8,997 nt of DNA, taken from contig SPBV01000066.1 of assembly GCA_004525885.1 (NCBI GenBank), positions 1 to 8,997 on the forward strand. Direction: 5' to 3'. This DNA is from Nitrosomonadales bacterium (GTDB lineage Bacteria; Pseudomonadota; Gammaproteobacteria; Burkholderiales; Nitrosomonadaceae). This document shows, in pieces, positions 1 through 7,069 of this stretch. The notes below the pieces were generated by a model. That model did no database searches. It was not told the DNA's origin and saw only the letters and a program-made list of their open reading frames with translations. The stretch's first letter is position 1, and each line of letters begins with the position of its first letter. The position numbers and the translations under genes were made by a program.

Positions 1-57
1 ATATTAAATAATAACTTAAACTAGCTTAATGGCCCGTATTTTATTATAGAAAAGATT

Positions 58-1410
58 ATGGTAAAGGAATTTGACTACATATGTATTGGTAGCGGCAGCG
101 GAGGCATTGCTTCGGCTAACAGAGCGGCAAAGTATGGAGCTAAAGTTGCTTTAATTGAAGGAAAAGATCTGGGCGGCACCTGTGTAAATGTTGGCTGTGT
201 TCCAAAGAAAGTAATGTGGCATGGCGCACAAATTGCAGAAACTATTCAATCTTATGCGCAAGACTATGGTTTTGATCTTGATGTAAAAGAAATTGACTGG
301 AAAAAATTAGTAAAGAATCGCGAAACATATATTAGTCGTATTCAAGCAATTTATAAGAAAGAATTGGGGAATAACAGTATTGAGGTTGTTAAAGGCTTCG
401 CAAGGTTCATAAATACACATACTGTTCAAGTTAACGGTGAAAATTATAGTGCCCCGAATATTCTAATTGCTACAGGCGGTGAGCCGATTAGTCCACCAAT
501 ACCTGGAGCAGAGCTTGGCATAGATTCTAACGGATTCTTTAAGCTTGTTAAAAGGCCAAATCGAGTCGCGGTAGTGGGGGCAGGCTATGTTGCTGTCGAA
601 ATGGCAGGTATTCTGAACGCGTTTGGTACAGATACCCATCTGTTCGTTCGCAAGGACTCTCCACTGCGTTATTTTGATCATATGGTGGTTGAAGCCTTAA
701 AAGAAGTGATGCATAAAGAAGGGCCAATTTTGCATACTCATTTAGTACCCAAAAAGGTAGTCAAGGATAAGAACAACAGTATCACTCTACATTTTGATGA
801 AGGAGATCCATTCAATACCGATGTTGTAATTTGGGCTATTGGTCGCCATCCAACTACTGACAGACTTAATCTTGAGATACCCGGAGTTGAAACTGACCAA
901 AACGGATATATCATTGTAGATGAATATCAAAATACTAATGTTAAGGGTATTTATTGTGTCGGCGATGTTATGAAAGGCGGTATTCAACTGACGCCGGTTG
1001 CCATAAGGGCAGGGCGCCAACTGTCCGAGCGTTTATTTAATAACAAAACAGACGCAAGAATGGATTATGATTTAGTCCCTACTGTCGTGTTTAGTCACCC
1101 CCCTATAGGTATGATTGGTTTGACCGAAGCAGAGGCGGTTAAAAAATATGGTAAGCCAAAAGTGAAAGTGTACTGTTCTCGTTTTACATCAATGTATAGT
1201 GCTATAACATCTAATCATAAACTTTGCAGGATGAAGTTAGTATGTGTTGGACCTGAGGAAAAAATTATCGGGTTACATTGTATAGGTATTGGTGTTGATG
1301 AGATGATTCAGGGATTTGGTGTTGCAATAAAAATGGGCGCCACCAAAGCAGACTTTGATAATGCCGTGGCTATACACCCAACAGGGTCTGAAGAGTTTGT
1401 AACAATGTAG
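58..1410 (+). CDS. gor: Glutathione-disulfide reductase (FAD, NADPH)
   Basis: Cytosolic flavoenzyme that reduces glutathione disulfide to two glutathione with NADPH, keeping the thiol pool reduced. The 450 residues match the length of the E. coli enzyme. The N-terminal FAD-binding loop GSGSGG starts at residue 11. The redox-active pair is C42/C47 in GGTCVNVGCVPKK. A second dinucleotide fold begins with GAGYVAVE, followed by R198 and R204 in RKDSPLR. In E. coli Gor these arginines hold the 2'-phosphate of NADPH and have the same numbers, which favours glutathione reductase over NADH-linked lipoamide dehydrogenase. The C-terminal HPTGSEEF carries the catalytic His440/Glu445 pair. The ATG at 58 fits the family start; only a weak purine-rich stretch (about 48-54) precedes it. 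The protein ends in VTM, one residue short of the usual final Arg in E. coli, which should not matter. The gene upstream is outside the window, so operon membership is unknown. Confidence 0.97.
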   Translation: MVKEFDYICIGSGSGGIASANRAAKYGAKVALIEGKDLGGTCVNVGCVPKKVMWHGAQIAETIQSYAQDYGFDLDVKEIDWKKLVKNRETYISRIQAIYKKELGNNSIEVVKGFARFINTHTVQVNGENYSAPNILIATGGEPISPPIPGAELGIDSNGFFKLVKRPNRVAVVGAGYVAVEMAGILNAFGTDTHLFVRKDSPLRYFDHMVVEALKEVMHKEGPILHTHLVPKKVVKDKNNSITLHFDEGDPFNTDVVIWAIGRHPTTDRLNLEIPGVETDQNGYIIVDEYQNTNVKGIYCVGDVMKGGIQLTPVAIRAGRQLSERLFNNKTDARMDYDLVPTVVFSHPPIGMIGLTEAEAVKKYGKPKVKVYCSRFTSMYSAITSNHKLCRMKLVCVGPEEKIIGLHCIGIGVDEMIQGFGVAIKMGATKADFDNAVAIHPTGSEEFVTM

Positions 1411-1443
1411 CCTATCTTGCTTAGCATATTAAATTAATAGTGC

Positions 1444-1552
1444 TAATAATGGACGAGAGTATGAGTAAGGTGAATTTATGTTAGACGCTGGCGAGCCCTG
1501 ACTAAAAGGAGTCTCTGGGTACCTGTCGTTCTACTCGTCCATCTCCTTATTA
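1444..1552. other. Nested inverted-repeat structure in the gor / phosphorylase spacer
   Basis: A perfect 9-base inverted repeat (ATGGACGAG at 1449-1457, CTCGTCCAT at 1534-1542) closes a 76-base interior. Further nested pairings are possible inside: GACG 1484-1487 with CGTT 1527-1530 (one wobble), GG 1490-1491 with CC 1522-1523, CCC 1496-1498 with GGG 1517-1519, and GACT 1500-1503 with AGTC 1510-1513. The apical loop is AAAAGG. Outside the main stem, TAATA at 1444-1448 can pair with TATTA-like bases near 1548-1552 across a bulge. It lies 38 bases after the gor stop and 41 before the fusion-gene start, so it could be a gor 3' structure, a leader of the next gene, a small RNA or a miniature mobile element. 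I recognise no known riboswitch class. There is no U-run directly after the stem, so it is not a standard terminator. A weak -10-like TATACT sits at 1551-1556. Confidence 0.5.
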
Positions 1553-1582
1553 TACTAATATATTAATATTATTACTGCGTAG

Positions 1583-4500
1583 ATGCAGGATACCAACTAT
1601 TTTACAGAGATAATATTGAATCAGTCAGTCTCCCTCATAACACTTTTATCGCAAGACTACGATGCCTTTTTGTTTGATCTGGACGGTGTGTTGACTAAAA
1701 CCGCACGTGTCCACGCAGCTGCTTGGAAACAATTATTTGACCCGTTTCTTGAGCGCTGTGCTAAGAAGGCCGGCAAGTCTTTTATTCCGTTCGATTTGAG
1801 CATCGAATATCGTAAATATGTGGATGGAAAGTCGCGCTATGATGGTGTAGACAGTTTTATTCGTTCGCGTAACATTACTTTACCCTGGGGTTCGCCCGAC
1901 GATGCTCCCGGGGAAGAAAGTATATGTGGACTTGGCAACATGAAAGATGAATATTTCATGGCGCATCTAAAACAAAACGGTATTGAGATCTACGAAGGAT
2001 CGATAGCGTTAGTTCGATCACTGAGGAAACACGATATTAAAACTGCAGTGGTTTCATCTAGCAATAACTGCGCAGCAGTACTTGAGGCAGCAAAAATTAC
2101 AGACTTGTTCGATGTGCGTGTTGATGGACTAGACATTACACACCAAAACCTGAAAGGAAAACCAGCTCCAGATGCATTTCTAGAAGCTGCACGGCGACTC
2201 AAAGTTAATCCATCACGTGCTGTGGTCGTAGAAGATGCAATCGTAGGCGTCGAAGCCGGTCGTACGGGCAAGTTCGGTTATGTCATCGGGGTTGATCGTA
2301 ATGGACATCCCCGTCCATTGCGCGAAGCTGGTGCAGATGAGGTTGTCGCAGACTTAGCACAAGTGCGAATCGCAAAAGAACCACCCTCTTCTTGGTCACT
2401 CGTGTTTGAGGGTTATGACCCTGCAAATGAAGGCTTGCGTGAAGCACTGTGTACACTAGGAAACGGTTATTTTGCAACGCGTGGTGCTGCGCCAGAAGCT
2501 GTGGCAGATGACACACATTATCCTGGAACTTATATGGTGTGCGGTTATAACCGCTTACGTACTGATATTGCTGATCGAGTGGTGGAGAACGAGGACCTAG
2601 TGAATTTCCCCAACTGGTTACCGCTCAATTTTCGTATCGCAGATGGTGACTGGTTCGATCTAGGAACAGCAGAGATTTTATCCTATCAGCAGGAACTCGA
2701 TATTCGGCGTGGTGTACTCATGCGTACTATCAAGTTTCAGGATCAGGAAGGTAGACGCAGCACGCTCTCAGAGAAGCGACTAGTGTCAATGAGTGATATG
2801 CACCTGGCCGCACAAGAACTTACGCTCACTCCGGAAAATTGGTCTGGGCGCGTATTGGTGCGTTCTGCTATTGACGGCGATATAGTCAACGCAGGCGCTA
2901 AACTTTATCGTAAATTTAACAATAGACATCTAGAATCAGTTATTGCGGCAACAGTGGCAGACGATGGAGTGTTTCTTACGGTACATACTAATCAGTCAAA
3001 TATCATTGTATCCCAGGCAGCACGTACACAAGTTTTCCTTGATGGCAAAATACTCGACATCCGACGTCATCTAATCGAAGAAATTAAGTATATTGGTCAA
3101 GAATTTGGCGTAAACATAACTGCTGGCAGTACTTTGCAATTGGAGAAAGTAGTTACGTTCTACACCTCGCGCGACAACGCCATCTTAGAGTGTGGTCATG
3201 AAGCGCGTGTGGCGATCGGTCGTGCTGGACGATTCCGTGAGTTATTGGCCGAACATGTTCTTGCTTGGCGATCCTTGTGGCGCAGATTTGATATCAAAAT
3301 CGAGCTTGCCGATGATTCGTCACTTAAATTAAACGTACTTATGTTGTTCCGATTACACATGTTTCATCTGTTGCAGACGGTATCAATCCATTCGATCGGG
3401 CTTGATATCGGAGTACCAGCACGCGGCTGGACTGGAGAAGGATATCAGGGCCACATCTTTTGGGACGAATTGTTTATTTTTCCTTTCTTCAATCACCGTG
3501 TGCCAGAAATTACTCGAGCGCTATTAATGTACCGCCATCGACGCCTGCCCGAGGCTCGTGCCGCAGCACGTAGTGCGAATTTCAGGGGCGCAATGTTCCC
3601 ATGGCAAAGCGGCAGCAATGGAAGTGAGGTGACCCAAAAATATAATCTGAACCCACACTCGCAGCGTTGGATACCGGATAATTCACATCTACAGCGCCAC
3701 GTAGGAAGTGCAATAGCGTACAACGTTTGGCAATATTACCAGGTAACACGAGATACAGAATTTCTAGATTTTTACGGTGGTGAGTTGATCCTTGAGATCG
3801 CTCTTTTTTGGTCGAGTATTGCTAGCTACAATGTTGACCGTGGTCGTTACGAAATCAAAGGCGTGCTAGGCCCAGATGAATATCATGATAGCTATCCGGG
3901 TGCAGGCAGTCCTGGACTTGCTAATAACGCTTATACCAATATCATGGCAGTATGGGTTATATGCCGCGGCTTAGACGTTCTAGGGCTACTTTCCGATATA
4001 CGACGTTCCGAACTTACAGCGCGCCTCAATATTAGGCATGAGGAAATCAGTCTTTGGAAAAACATCAGTTGCAAAATGTTCGTACCATTTCATGATGATG
4101 GCATAATCAGTCAGTTTGAGGGCTACGAGATGCTACAGGAACTTGATTGGAAACATTACCGTACTAAGTACGGTAACATTAGCCGGCTCGATCTAATTTT
4201 AGAGGCAGAAGAGGATACGCCTAACCGATACAAGCTCTCAAAACAAGCTGATGTCTTAATGCTGTTTTACTTGTTTTCTGCAGAGGAATTGACCGAGTTA
4301 TTCCTGCACCTAGATTATTCTTTTAAATGCGAGATGATCCCGAAAATTATTCGGTATTATACAGATCGCTCATCCCATGGTTCTACACTTAGTCGTGTAG
4401 TTCACGCTTGGGTGTTAGCACGCTCGGATCGTGTGCGATCAATGGATTTTTTTATGGAGGCACTACAAAGTGATGTTGCAGATATCCAGCAAGGGACCAG

Positions 4501-4795
4501 TGCAGAAGGAGTTCATCTTGGAGCTATGGCAGGAACGGTCGATTTGTTGGAGCGTGTAACGACCGGGATTGAAATGCAAGGTGATATGTTGCAACTTAAT
4601 CCACAGCTCCCTGAAGCACTTTCTCGGCTCGATATGCGCATCCGTTATCGCGGTCATTCTCTTGATCTCAAAGTTACTCGTAATAAAATTTCTGTACGTA
4701 GCCACGAATTATTTGCAGATCCAATTCACCTTTGCGTGTGTGGTGAAACTTTTGAATTCAAGGGGGGCGACGCCCAAACTTACGATCTTAAATAA
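1583..4795 (+). CDS. Fused beta-phosphoglucomutase (HAD) and GH65 disaccharide phosphorylase
   Basis: Bifunctional, probably cytosolic enzyme. The C-terminal part should phosphorolyse an alpha-linked glucose disaccharide with inversion, giving beta-glucose 1-phosphate. The N-terminal part should isomerise that to glucose 6-phosphate. HAD domain, about 27-260: nucleophile D32 and acid/base D34 in FDLDGV, T40 and H44 as in beta-phosphoglucomutase, DGKSR at 81-85, S158-S160, K193 in GKPAPD, and E217/D218 in VVEDA. GH65 part, from about 271: FWDELF at 626-631, general acid E766 in GPDEYHD followed by NNAYTN, and phosphate-site motifs SSHGSTLS (from 930) and GTSAEG (from 971). No key residue is missing. 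Mycobacterium tuberculosis encodes the same pair as neighbouring genes Rv3400 and Rv3401. The substrate (trehalose, maltose, kojibiose, nigerose or other) cannot be read from the sequence. The ATG at 1583 lacks a clear Shine-Dalgarno; TTG at 1616 after CAGAGAT is an alternative start. No GC-rich terminator follows. Confidence 0.93.
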   Translation: MQDTNYFTEIILNQSVSLITLLSQDYDAFLFDLDGVLTKTARVHAAAWKQLFDPFLERCAKKAGKSFIPFDLSIEYRKYVDGKSRYDGVDSFIRSRNITLPWGSPDDAPGEESICGLGNMKDEYFMAHLKQNGIEIYEGSIALVRSLRKHDIKTAVVSSSNNCAAVLEAAKITDLFDVRVDGLDITHQNLKGKPAPDAFLEAARRLKVNPSRAVVVEDAIVGVEAGRTGKFGYVIGVDRNGHPRPLREAGADEVVADLAQVRIAKEPPSSWSLVFEGYDPANEGLREALCTLGNGYFATRGAAPEAVADDTHYPGTYMVCGYNRLRTDIADRVVENEDLVNFPNWLPLNFRIADGDWFDLGTAEILSYQQELDIRRGVLMRTIKFQDQEGRRSTLSEKRLVSMSDMHLAAQELTLTPENWSGRVLVRSAIDGDIVNAGAKLYRKFNNRHLESVIAATVADDGVFLTVHTNQSNIIVSQAARTQVFLDGKILDIRRHLIEEIKYIGQEFGVNITAGSTLQLEKVVTFYTSRDNAILECGHEARVAIGRAGRFRELLAEHVLAWRSLWRRFDIKIELADDSSLKLNVLMLFRLHMFHLLQTVSIHSIGLDIGVPARGWTGEGYQGHIFWDELFIFPFFNHRVPEITRALLMYRHRRLPEARAAARSANFRGAMFPWQSGSNGSEVTQKYNLNPHSQRWIPDNSHLQRHVGSAIAYNVWQYYQVTRDTEFLDFYGGELILEIALFWSSIASYNVDRGRYEIKGVLGPDEYHDSYPGAGSPGLANNAYTNIMAVWVICRGLDVLGLLSDIRRSELTARLNIRHEEISLWKNISCKMFVPFHDDGIISQFEGYEMLQELDWKHYRTKYGNISRLDLILEAEEDTPNRYKLSKQADVLMLFYLFSAEELTELFLHLDYSFKCEMIPKIIRYYTDRSSHGSTLSRVVHAWVLARSDRVRSMDFFMEALQSDVADIQQGTSAEGVHLGAMAGTVDLLERVTTGIEMQGDMLQLNPQLPEALSRLDMRIRYRGHSLDLKVTRNKISVRSHELFADPIHLCVCGETFEFKGGDAQTYDLK

Positions 4796-4874
4796 TCTTA
4801 AACGTTCTTAAATATTGGTAATTATAAATTTTGTGTCAGTTAATATAATAAAGCAATTTATCGAATCCATACCA

Positions 4875-4901
4875 TGGACACAAGTATTTACTACCTATAA
4901 T
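4875..4901 (+). promoter_or_regulatory. Candidate sigma-70 promoter
   Basis: TGGACA (4875-4880) matches the -35 consensus at five of six bases, and TATAAT (4896-4901) is a perfect -10. The spacer is 15 bases, shorter than the ideal 17. Transcription would begin near 4908 and read into the 84-codon ORF. The flanks are AT-rich, so a chance match is possible, but this is the best promoter-like site I found in the window. Confidence 0.42.
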
Positions 4902-4945
4902 TTCATCTCTCCATTGTATTCTCTCTTTTGAGTTTATTCGTTTTT

Positions 4946-5200
4946 ATGCTGATCATGGAGATCATCTATTGGCTTAGGGGGTTGGCCTGGTTGTTTCGGG
5001 GGATCATGCATTACTTCGGGGGAGTTTCTTGGCATCGAACTCGAAAAAAATTAAAACACGGCGAATGCGGATGTGATTTCCGCGGCAGTCGGTCTGGTAA
5101 CGCGGCCCGCGCCATTCATACAGACGAAGAACGTATGATCACGAGCATCTTCTGTCTAGATTTGGGTCTTACTTTTGCAAAGGAAAATGATCGTAAATAA
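4946..5200 (+). CDS. Hypothetical small protein with hydrophobic N-terminus
   Basis: An 84-residue ORF that I do not recognise. Residues about 1-30 (MLIMEIIYWLRGLAWLF, then RGIMHYFGGVSW) are hydrophobic and aromatic-rich, broken by two arginines, so they could form an amphipathic or membrane-associated helix. The rest is polar and basic: HRTRKKLKHGE, then GCDFRGSRSGN, ending in LGLTFAKENDRK. The start is uncertain: ATG 4946 is chosen, with ATG 4955 and TTG 4928 as alternatives, and none has a good ribosome binding site. In favour of a gene are a promoter-like site about 50 bases upstream, a terminator-like hairpin about 100 bases downstream, and base composition that looks richer in GC than the flanks. 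Against it are the missing RBS, no family resemblance and unusual G5 runs. It may be a small protein, a gene remnant, or part of a non-coding RNA. Confidence 0.33.
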   Translation: MLIMEIIYWLRGLAWLFRGIMHYFGGVSWHRTRKKLKHGECGCDFRGSRSGNAARAIHTDEERMITSIFCLDLGLTFAKENDRK

Positions 5201-5228
5201 GGCATCTGAAAGGAGTGTTGTCATAAAG

Positions 5229-5282
5229 ATGAAATCGGAGCCAAGGAGAACGTCGCCGTCAGTGAAGGTTCTTCATTTATAG
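5229..5282 (+). CDS. Possible 17-residue micro-ORF
   Basis: Encodes MKSEPRRTSPSVKVLHL. A strong Shine-Dalgarno-like AAAGGAG lies at 5209-5215, just after the stop of the 84-codon ORF, but the 13-base gap to the ATG is longer than usual. The ORF runs through the 5' arm and interior of the 5237-5301 inverted repeat, so translation and folding would compete, as in a leader peptide. No gene follows that it could regulate. The RBS may be fortuitous. Confidence 0.18.
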   Translation: MKSEPRRTSPSVKVLHL

Positions 5283-5301
5283 GGGGAGTAGGGTTGGCTC
5301 C
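5237..5301. repeat. Nested inverted repeat (stem-loop)
   Basis: A perfect 8-base inverted repeat, GGAGCCAA at 5237-5244 and TTGGCTCC at 5294-5301, encloses a second stem, GGAGAAC 5245-5251 with GTTCTTC 5268-5274 (one G-T wobble). It ends four bases before the terminator-like hairpin. Together they look like the structured 3' end of a transcript, possibly the 3' UTR of the 84-codon ORF or a separate small RNA. Confidence 0.5.
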
Positions 5302-5305
5302 AGAC

Positions 5306-5330
5306 TAGGTGTACACCCTCACCTATTTTT
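5306..5330 (+). terminator. Rho-independent terminator-like hairpin
   Basis: TAGGTG (5306-5311) pairs with CACCTA (5320-5325) over an 8-base loop. The last stem base is followed directly by TTTTT (5326-5330) and then CTTGTT. The stem is short, with mixed GC, but the U-run position is right for plus-strand termination. It would end a transcript covering 4946-5282. Confidence 0.5.
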
Positions 5331-5365
5331 CTTGTTATAAAAAAACGCCTATTATCTATTCTACT

Positions 5366-5410
5366 GAGAATCTGCTTTGTACCAAAAGCGGACGCTCGAA
5401 GATTCTTTTT
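5366..5410 (+). repeat. Two-level hairpin with T-run, related to 7070-7104
   Basis: The outer stem AGAATCT (5367-5373) pairs with AGATTCT (5400-5406), followed by a run of T to 5410. An inner hairpin, CTGCTTT (5372-5378) with AAAGCGG (5385-5391, one wobble), uses overlapping bases, so the two stems partly compete. The inner sequence TCTGCTTTGT-ACCA...GGAC recurs with changes at 7074-7096. This kind of TCTGCTT/AAGCGGAC hairpin resembles small intergenic repeats of proteobacteria. It could also act as a second weak terminator behind 5306-5330. Confidence 0.42.
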
Positions 5411-5470
5411 CTGAAAAATATTTATTCTGAAAGAGTAAAGCGAATGTAGGGATAGGTAGTACCTTTAACA

Positions 5471-5513
5471 CGGGGGAGGGGTAAGGGCAAGACTAGTTGG
5501 ACACCCACTAGTC
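5471..5513. repeat. G-rich tract plus hairpin, diverged copy of 5281-5325
   Basis: GACTAGT (5491-5497) and ACTAGTC (5507-5513) form a 7-bp stem, with a GG/CC pair inside and an ACA loop. Upstream is the G-rich GGGGGAGGGG (5472-5481). The order of G5 run, GGG, GACTAG and ACACCC is the same as at 5282-5318, and the core letters match in several blocks, which suggests a degenerate direct duplication about 190 bases apart. No T-run follows directly, so this copy is a poorer terminator. Confidence 0.4.
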
Positions 5514-5748
5514 CTGACTTAATTTTGTCACGGAATGCTTGCTGATAAATAACCACCATAAAGGGTAATAAATGGCGTTTTTAAAGTCCCAAGCGAGATA
5601 AATCTGCTGGTACATTTGCTGGTATATCGAAGATAGAAAAATCTAGAATAGCCTATGGTATGGGTTATAGCCTACAATTCGATTCCTGCCGCCTTCAATA
5701 AAACTATCCAACAGCAATAGCATTCGCTCTCATTTTTTAAATTTCATA
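5514..5748. other. Non-coding stretch between hairpins and the dinB stop
   Basis: No convincing gene on either strand. It contains a close direct repeat of TGCTGGTA (5605-5612, 5617-5624), a direct repeat of ATAGCCTA (5648-5655, 5667-5674), and TTCGATTCCTGCCGCCTTCA (5678-5697), which resembles the T-loop and 3' side of a tRNA or tmRNA without its 5' partner. On the minus strand, a short open stretch ends at about 5579 with PANVPADLSRLGL and a stop. It has a stop codon 23 codons earlier, so it is at most a gene remnant. No clear dinB terminator was found here. Confidence 0.4.
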
Positions 5749-6915
5749 TTAAGATATTAATGGCAACTCTCTTTGAAATGAAATTTTTTCTACCTGCAAG
5801 GAATAGATAGATGAAAGAGAGGTAACGCGAACCCCAATTAATCGTATTTTTTTCTCAAGTGGAATACGTCGTAGACATTCTGTTGCTGCGTGACGTATAA
5901 AAGCTGAATCATTCGTATGTACTTCCAGTGTGGAGTCTCGTGTAACGGTATGAAAATCCTCAAACCGTAACTTGATACTGATAGTGCGCCCGGAGTAACC
6001 TTTACGTTGAAGGTCCTTGGCTACATGCGTACATAATGTCGTAAAAGTTTCTGATAGAGAAAGACGGTCATGACGTGGATGAAGGTCTTGTTCGAAAGTA
6101 ATTTCGCGGCTTATAGACTTTGGTTCGGAATACGTTATGACTGGACGATCATCGATGCCATGCGATACTTCATGCAGCCAGGTAGAATAGTTATTACTAA
6201 AATGGGCTTGTAGAAAACTCAGTTCAGTTTGCGCCAGATCAGCAATTGTTATAATTCCCAATGATGCCAACTTCCTGGTTGCTTTAGGACCGATACCATT
6301 AATTTTACGAACAGGTAATGGCCAAATTTTATTAGCAATGTCAGACATACCAATGATAGTGATGCCATCTGGTTTATCAAGATCAGAGCAAATCTTTGAT
6401 AGTAGTTTGTTTGGTGAGATGCCGATAGAACAGGTGAGTCCGGTTGCTTCAAATACAGCTAATTTGATGTGATTTGCGAGAAGCAGACTATCTTCAGGCA
6501 AATTGCTGAGATCGATATATATCTCATCAATACCCGTATTCTCTATCTCTGTAGTAATGCGGGCAACAGTAGCTTTGAATAACCGAGAATAATAACGGTA
6601 ACTATCAAAATCTGTTGGAAGAAGAATTGCATCCGGAGCAAGTTGCGCCGCCTTCATGATGCCCATGCCAGAACGTATTCCGGATATACGTGCTTCGTAA
6701 GTTGCTGTCGTGATAACGCCACGCCCGGCATATTCACGTAATTTATAAAAATGTTTTCTCCCGTCAGCCTGTATTCTAGGCTCGTGTTTAGATCGCCCGC
6801 CGATAACAACGGGCAAACCGATTAATTCAGGGTACCTAAGGAGTTCAACTGATGCATAAAAGGCATCCATGTCGAGATGCGCTATACGTCTTGCCGCGGC
6901 GTTCATTGCTGACAC
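5749..6915 (-). CDS. dinB: DNA polymerase IV (Y-family translesion polymerase)
   Basis: Error-prone polymerase that copies past DNA lesions and acts at stalled forks with the beta clamp. Its 388 residues exceed the 351 of E. coli Pol IV. Catalytic acids are D15 in DMDAFYASVE and D130/E131 in IDEIY; Y20 is the likely steric gate. A fingers-region insertion at about 41-66 (RSKHEPRIQADGRKHFYKLR and following) replaces the short GGS loop of E. coli and precedes GVITTATYEAR. I associate this form with betaproteobacteria. The thumb has the helix-hairpin-helix INGIGPKATRKLASLG, and the little finger begins near KSISREITFEQDL. The C-terminus, QRELPLIS, resembles a clamp-binding peptide. Start: GTG at 6915, or ATG three codons later (6906); neither has a clear RBS. 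I saw no CTGT-N8-ACAG LexA box upstream, so SOS control is not supported here. The gene converges with the upstream plus-strand genes and is divergent from the PAS-GGDEF gene. Confidence 0.95.
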   Translation of the reverse strand: MSAMNAAARRIAHLDMDAFYASVELLRYPELIGLPVVIGGRSKHEPRIQADGRKHFYKLREYAGRGVITTATYEARISGIRSGMGIMKAAQLAPDAILLPTDFDSYRYYSRLFKATVARITTEIENTGIDEIYIDLSNLPEDSLLLANHIKLAVFEATGLTCSIGISPNKLLSKICSDLDKPDGITIIGMSDIANKIWPLPVRKINGIGPKATRKLASLGIITIADLAQTELSFLQAHFSNNYSTWLHEVSHGIDDRPVITYSEPKSISREITFEQDLHPRHDRLSLSETFTTLCTHVAKDLQRKGYSGRTISIKLRFEDFHTVTRDSTLEVHTNDSAFIRHAATECLRRIPLEKKIRLIGVRVTSLSSIYSLQVEKISFQRELPLIS

Positions 6916-7069
6916 AATAGTAAAATATCATTGCAGGCAGGGCACTCTTTATCGTAAACCAATAATATTTCTGGTCTGTTCATCTCATTACTTTTTTAGC
7001 CTGGTGTATGTCAACGGAGAGATTCTGACTTTGTTTCAAAATTATATCACTGAAGGTACTCGTCTCTTG

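Noticed and set aside
463..1020. Minus-strand ORFs of 72 and 77 codons opposite gor
   Set aside because: They are fully antisense to a well-conserved enzyme, have no family resemblance and no RBS; they are frame shadows.
1444..1552. Guanidine (mini-ykkC) riboswitch, prompted by the GGACGAG motif
   Set aside because: That class needs two small hairpins with ACGR in the loops; here GGACGAG is in a long-range stem, and no related transporter gene follows.
1990..4705. Several minus-strand ORFs opposite the phosphorylase fusion
   Set aside because: All lie within a gene whose catalytic motifs are intact, and their sequences are low-complexity Arg/Ser/Leu-rich as expected for antisense reading.
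4569..4811. Plus-strand 80-codon ORF overlapping the 3' end of the fusion gene
   Set aside because: It is in another frame of the conserved GH65 C-terminal part and has no independent support.
4908..5330. RNase P RNA, tmRNA or 6S RNA in the 420-base unit
   Set aside because: The conserved core segments of these RNAs are not present.
6916..6960. LexA box upstream of dinB
   Set aside because: I looked for CTGT-N8-ACAG-like dyads and found none close to the start.
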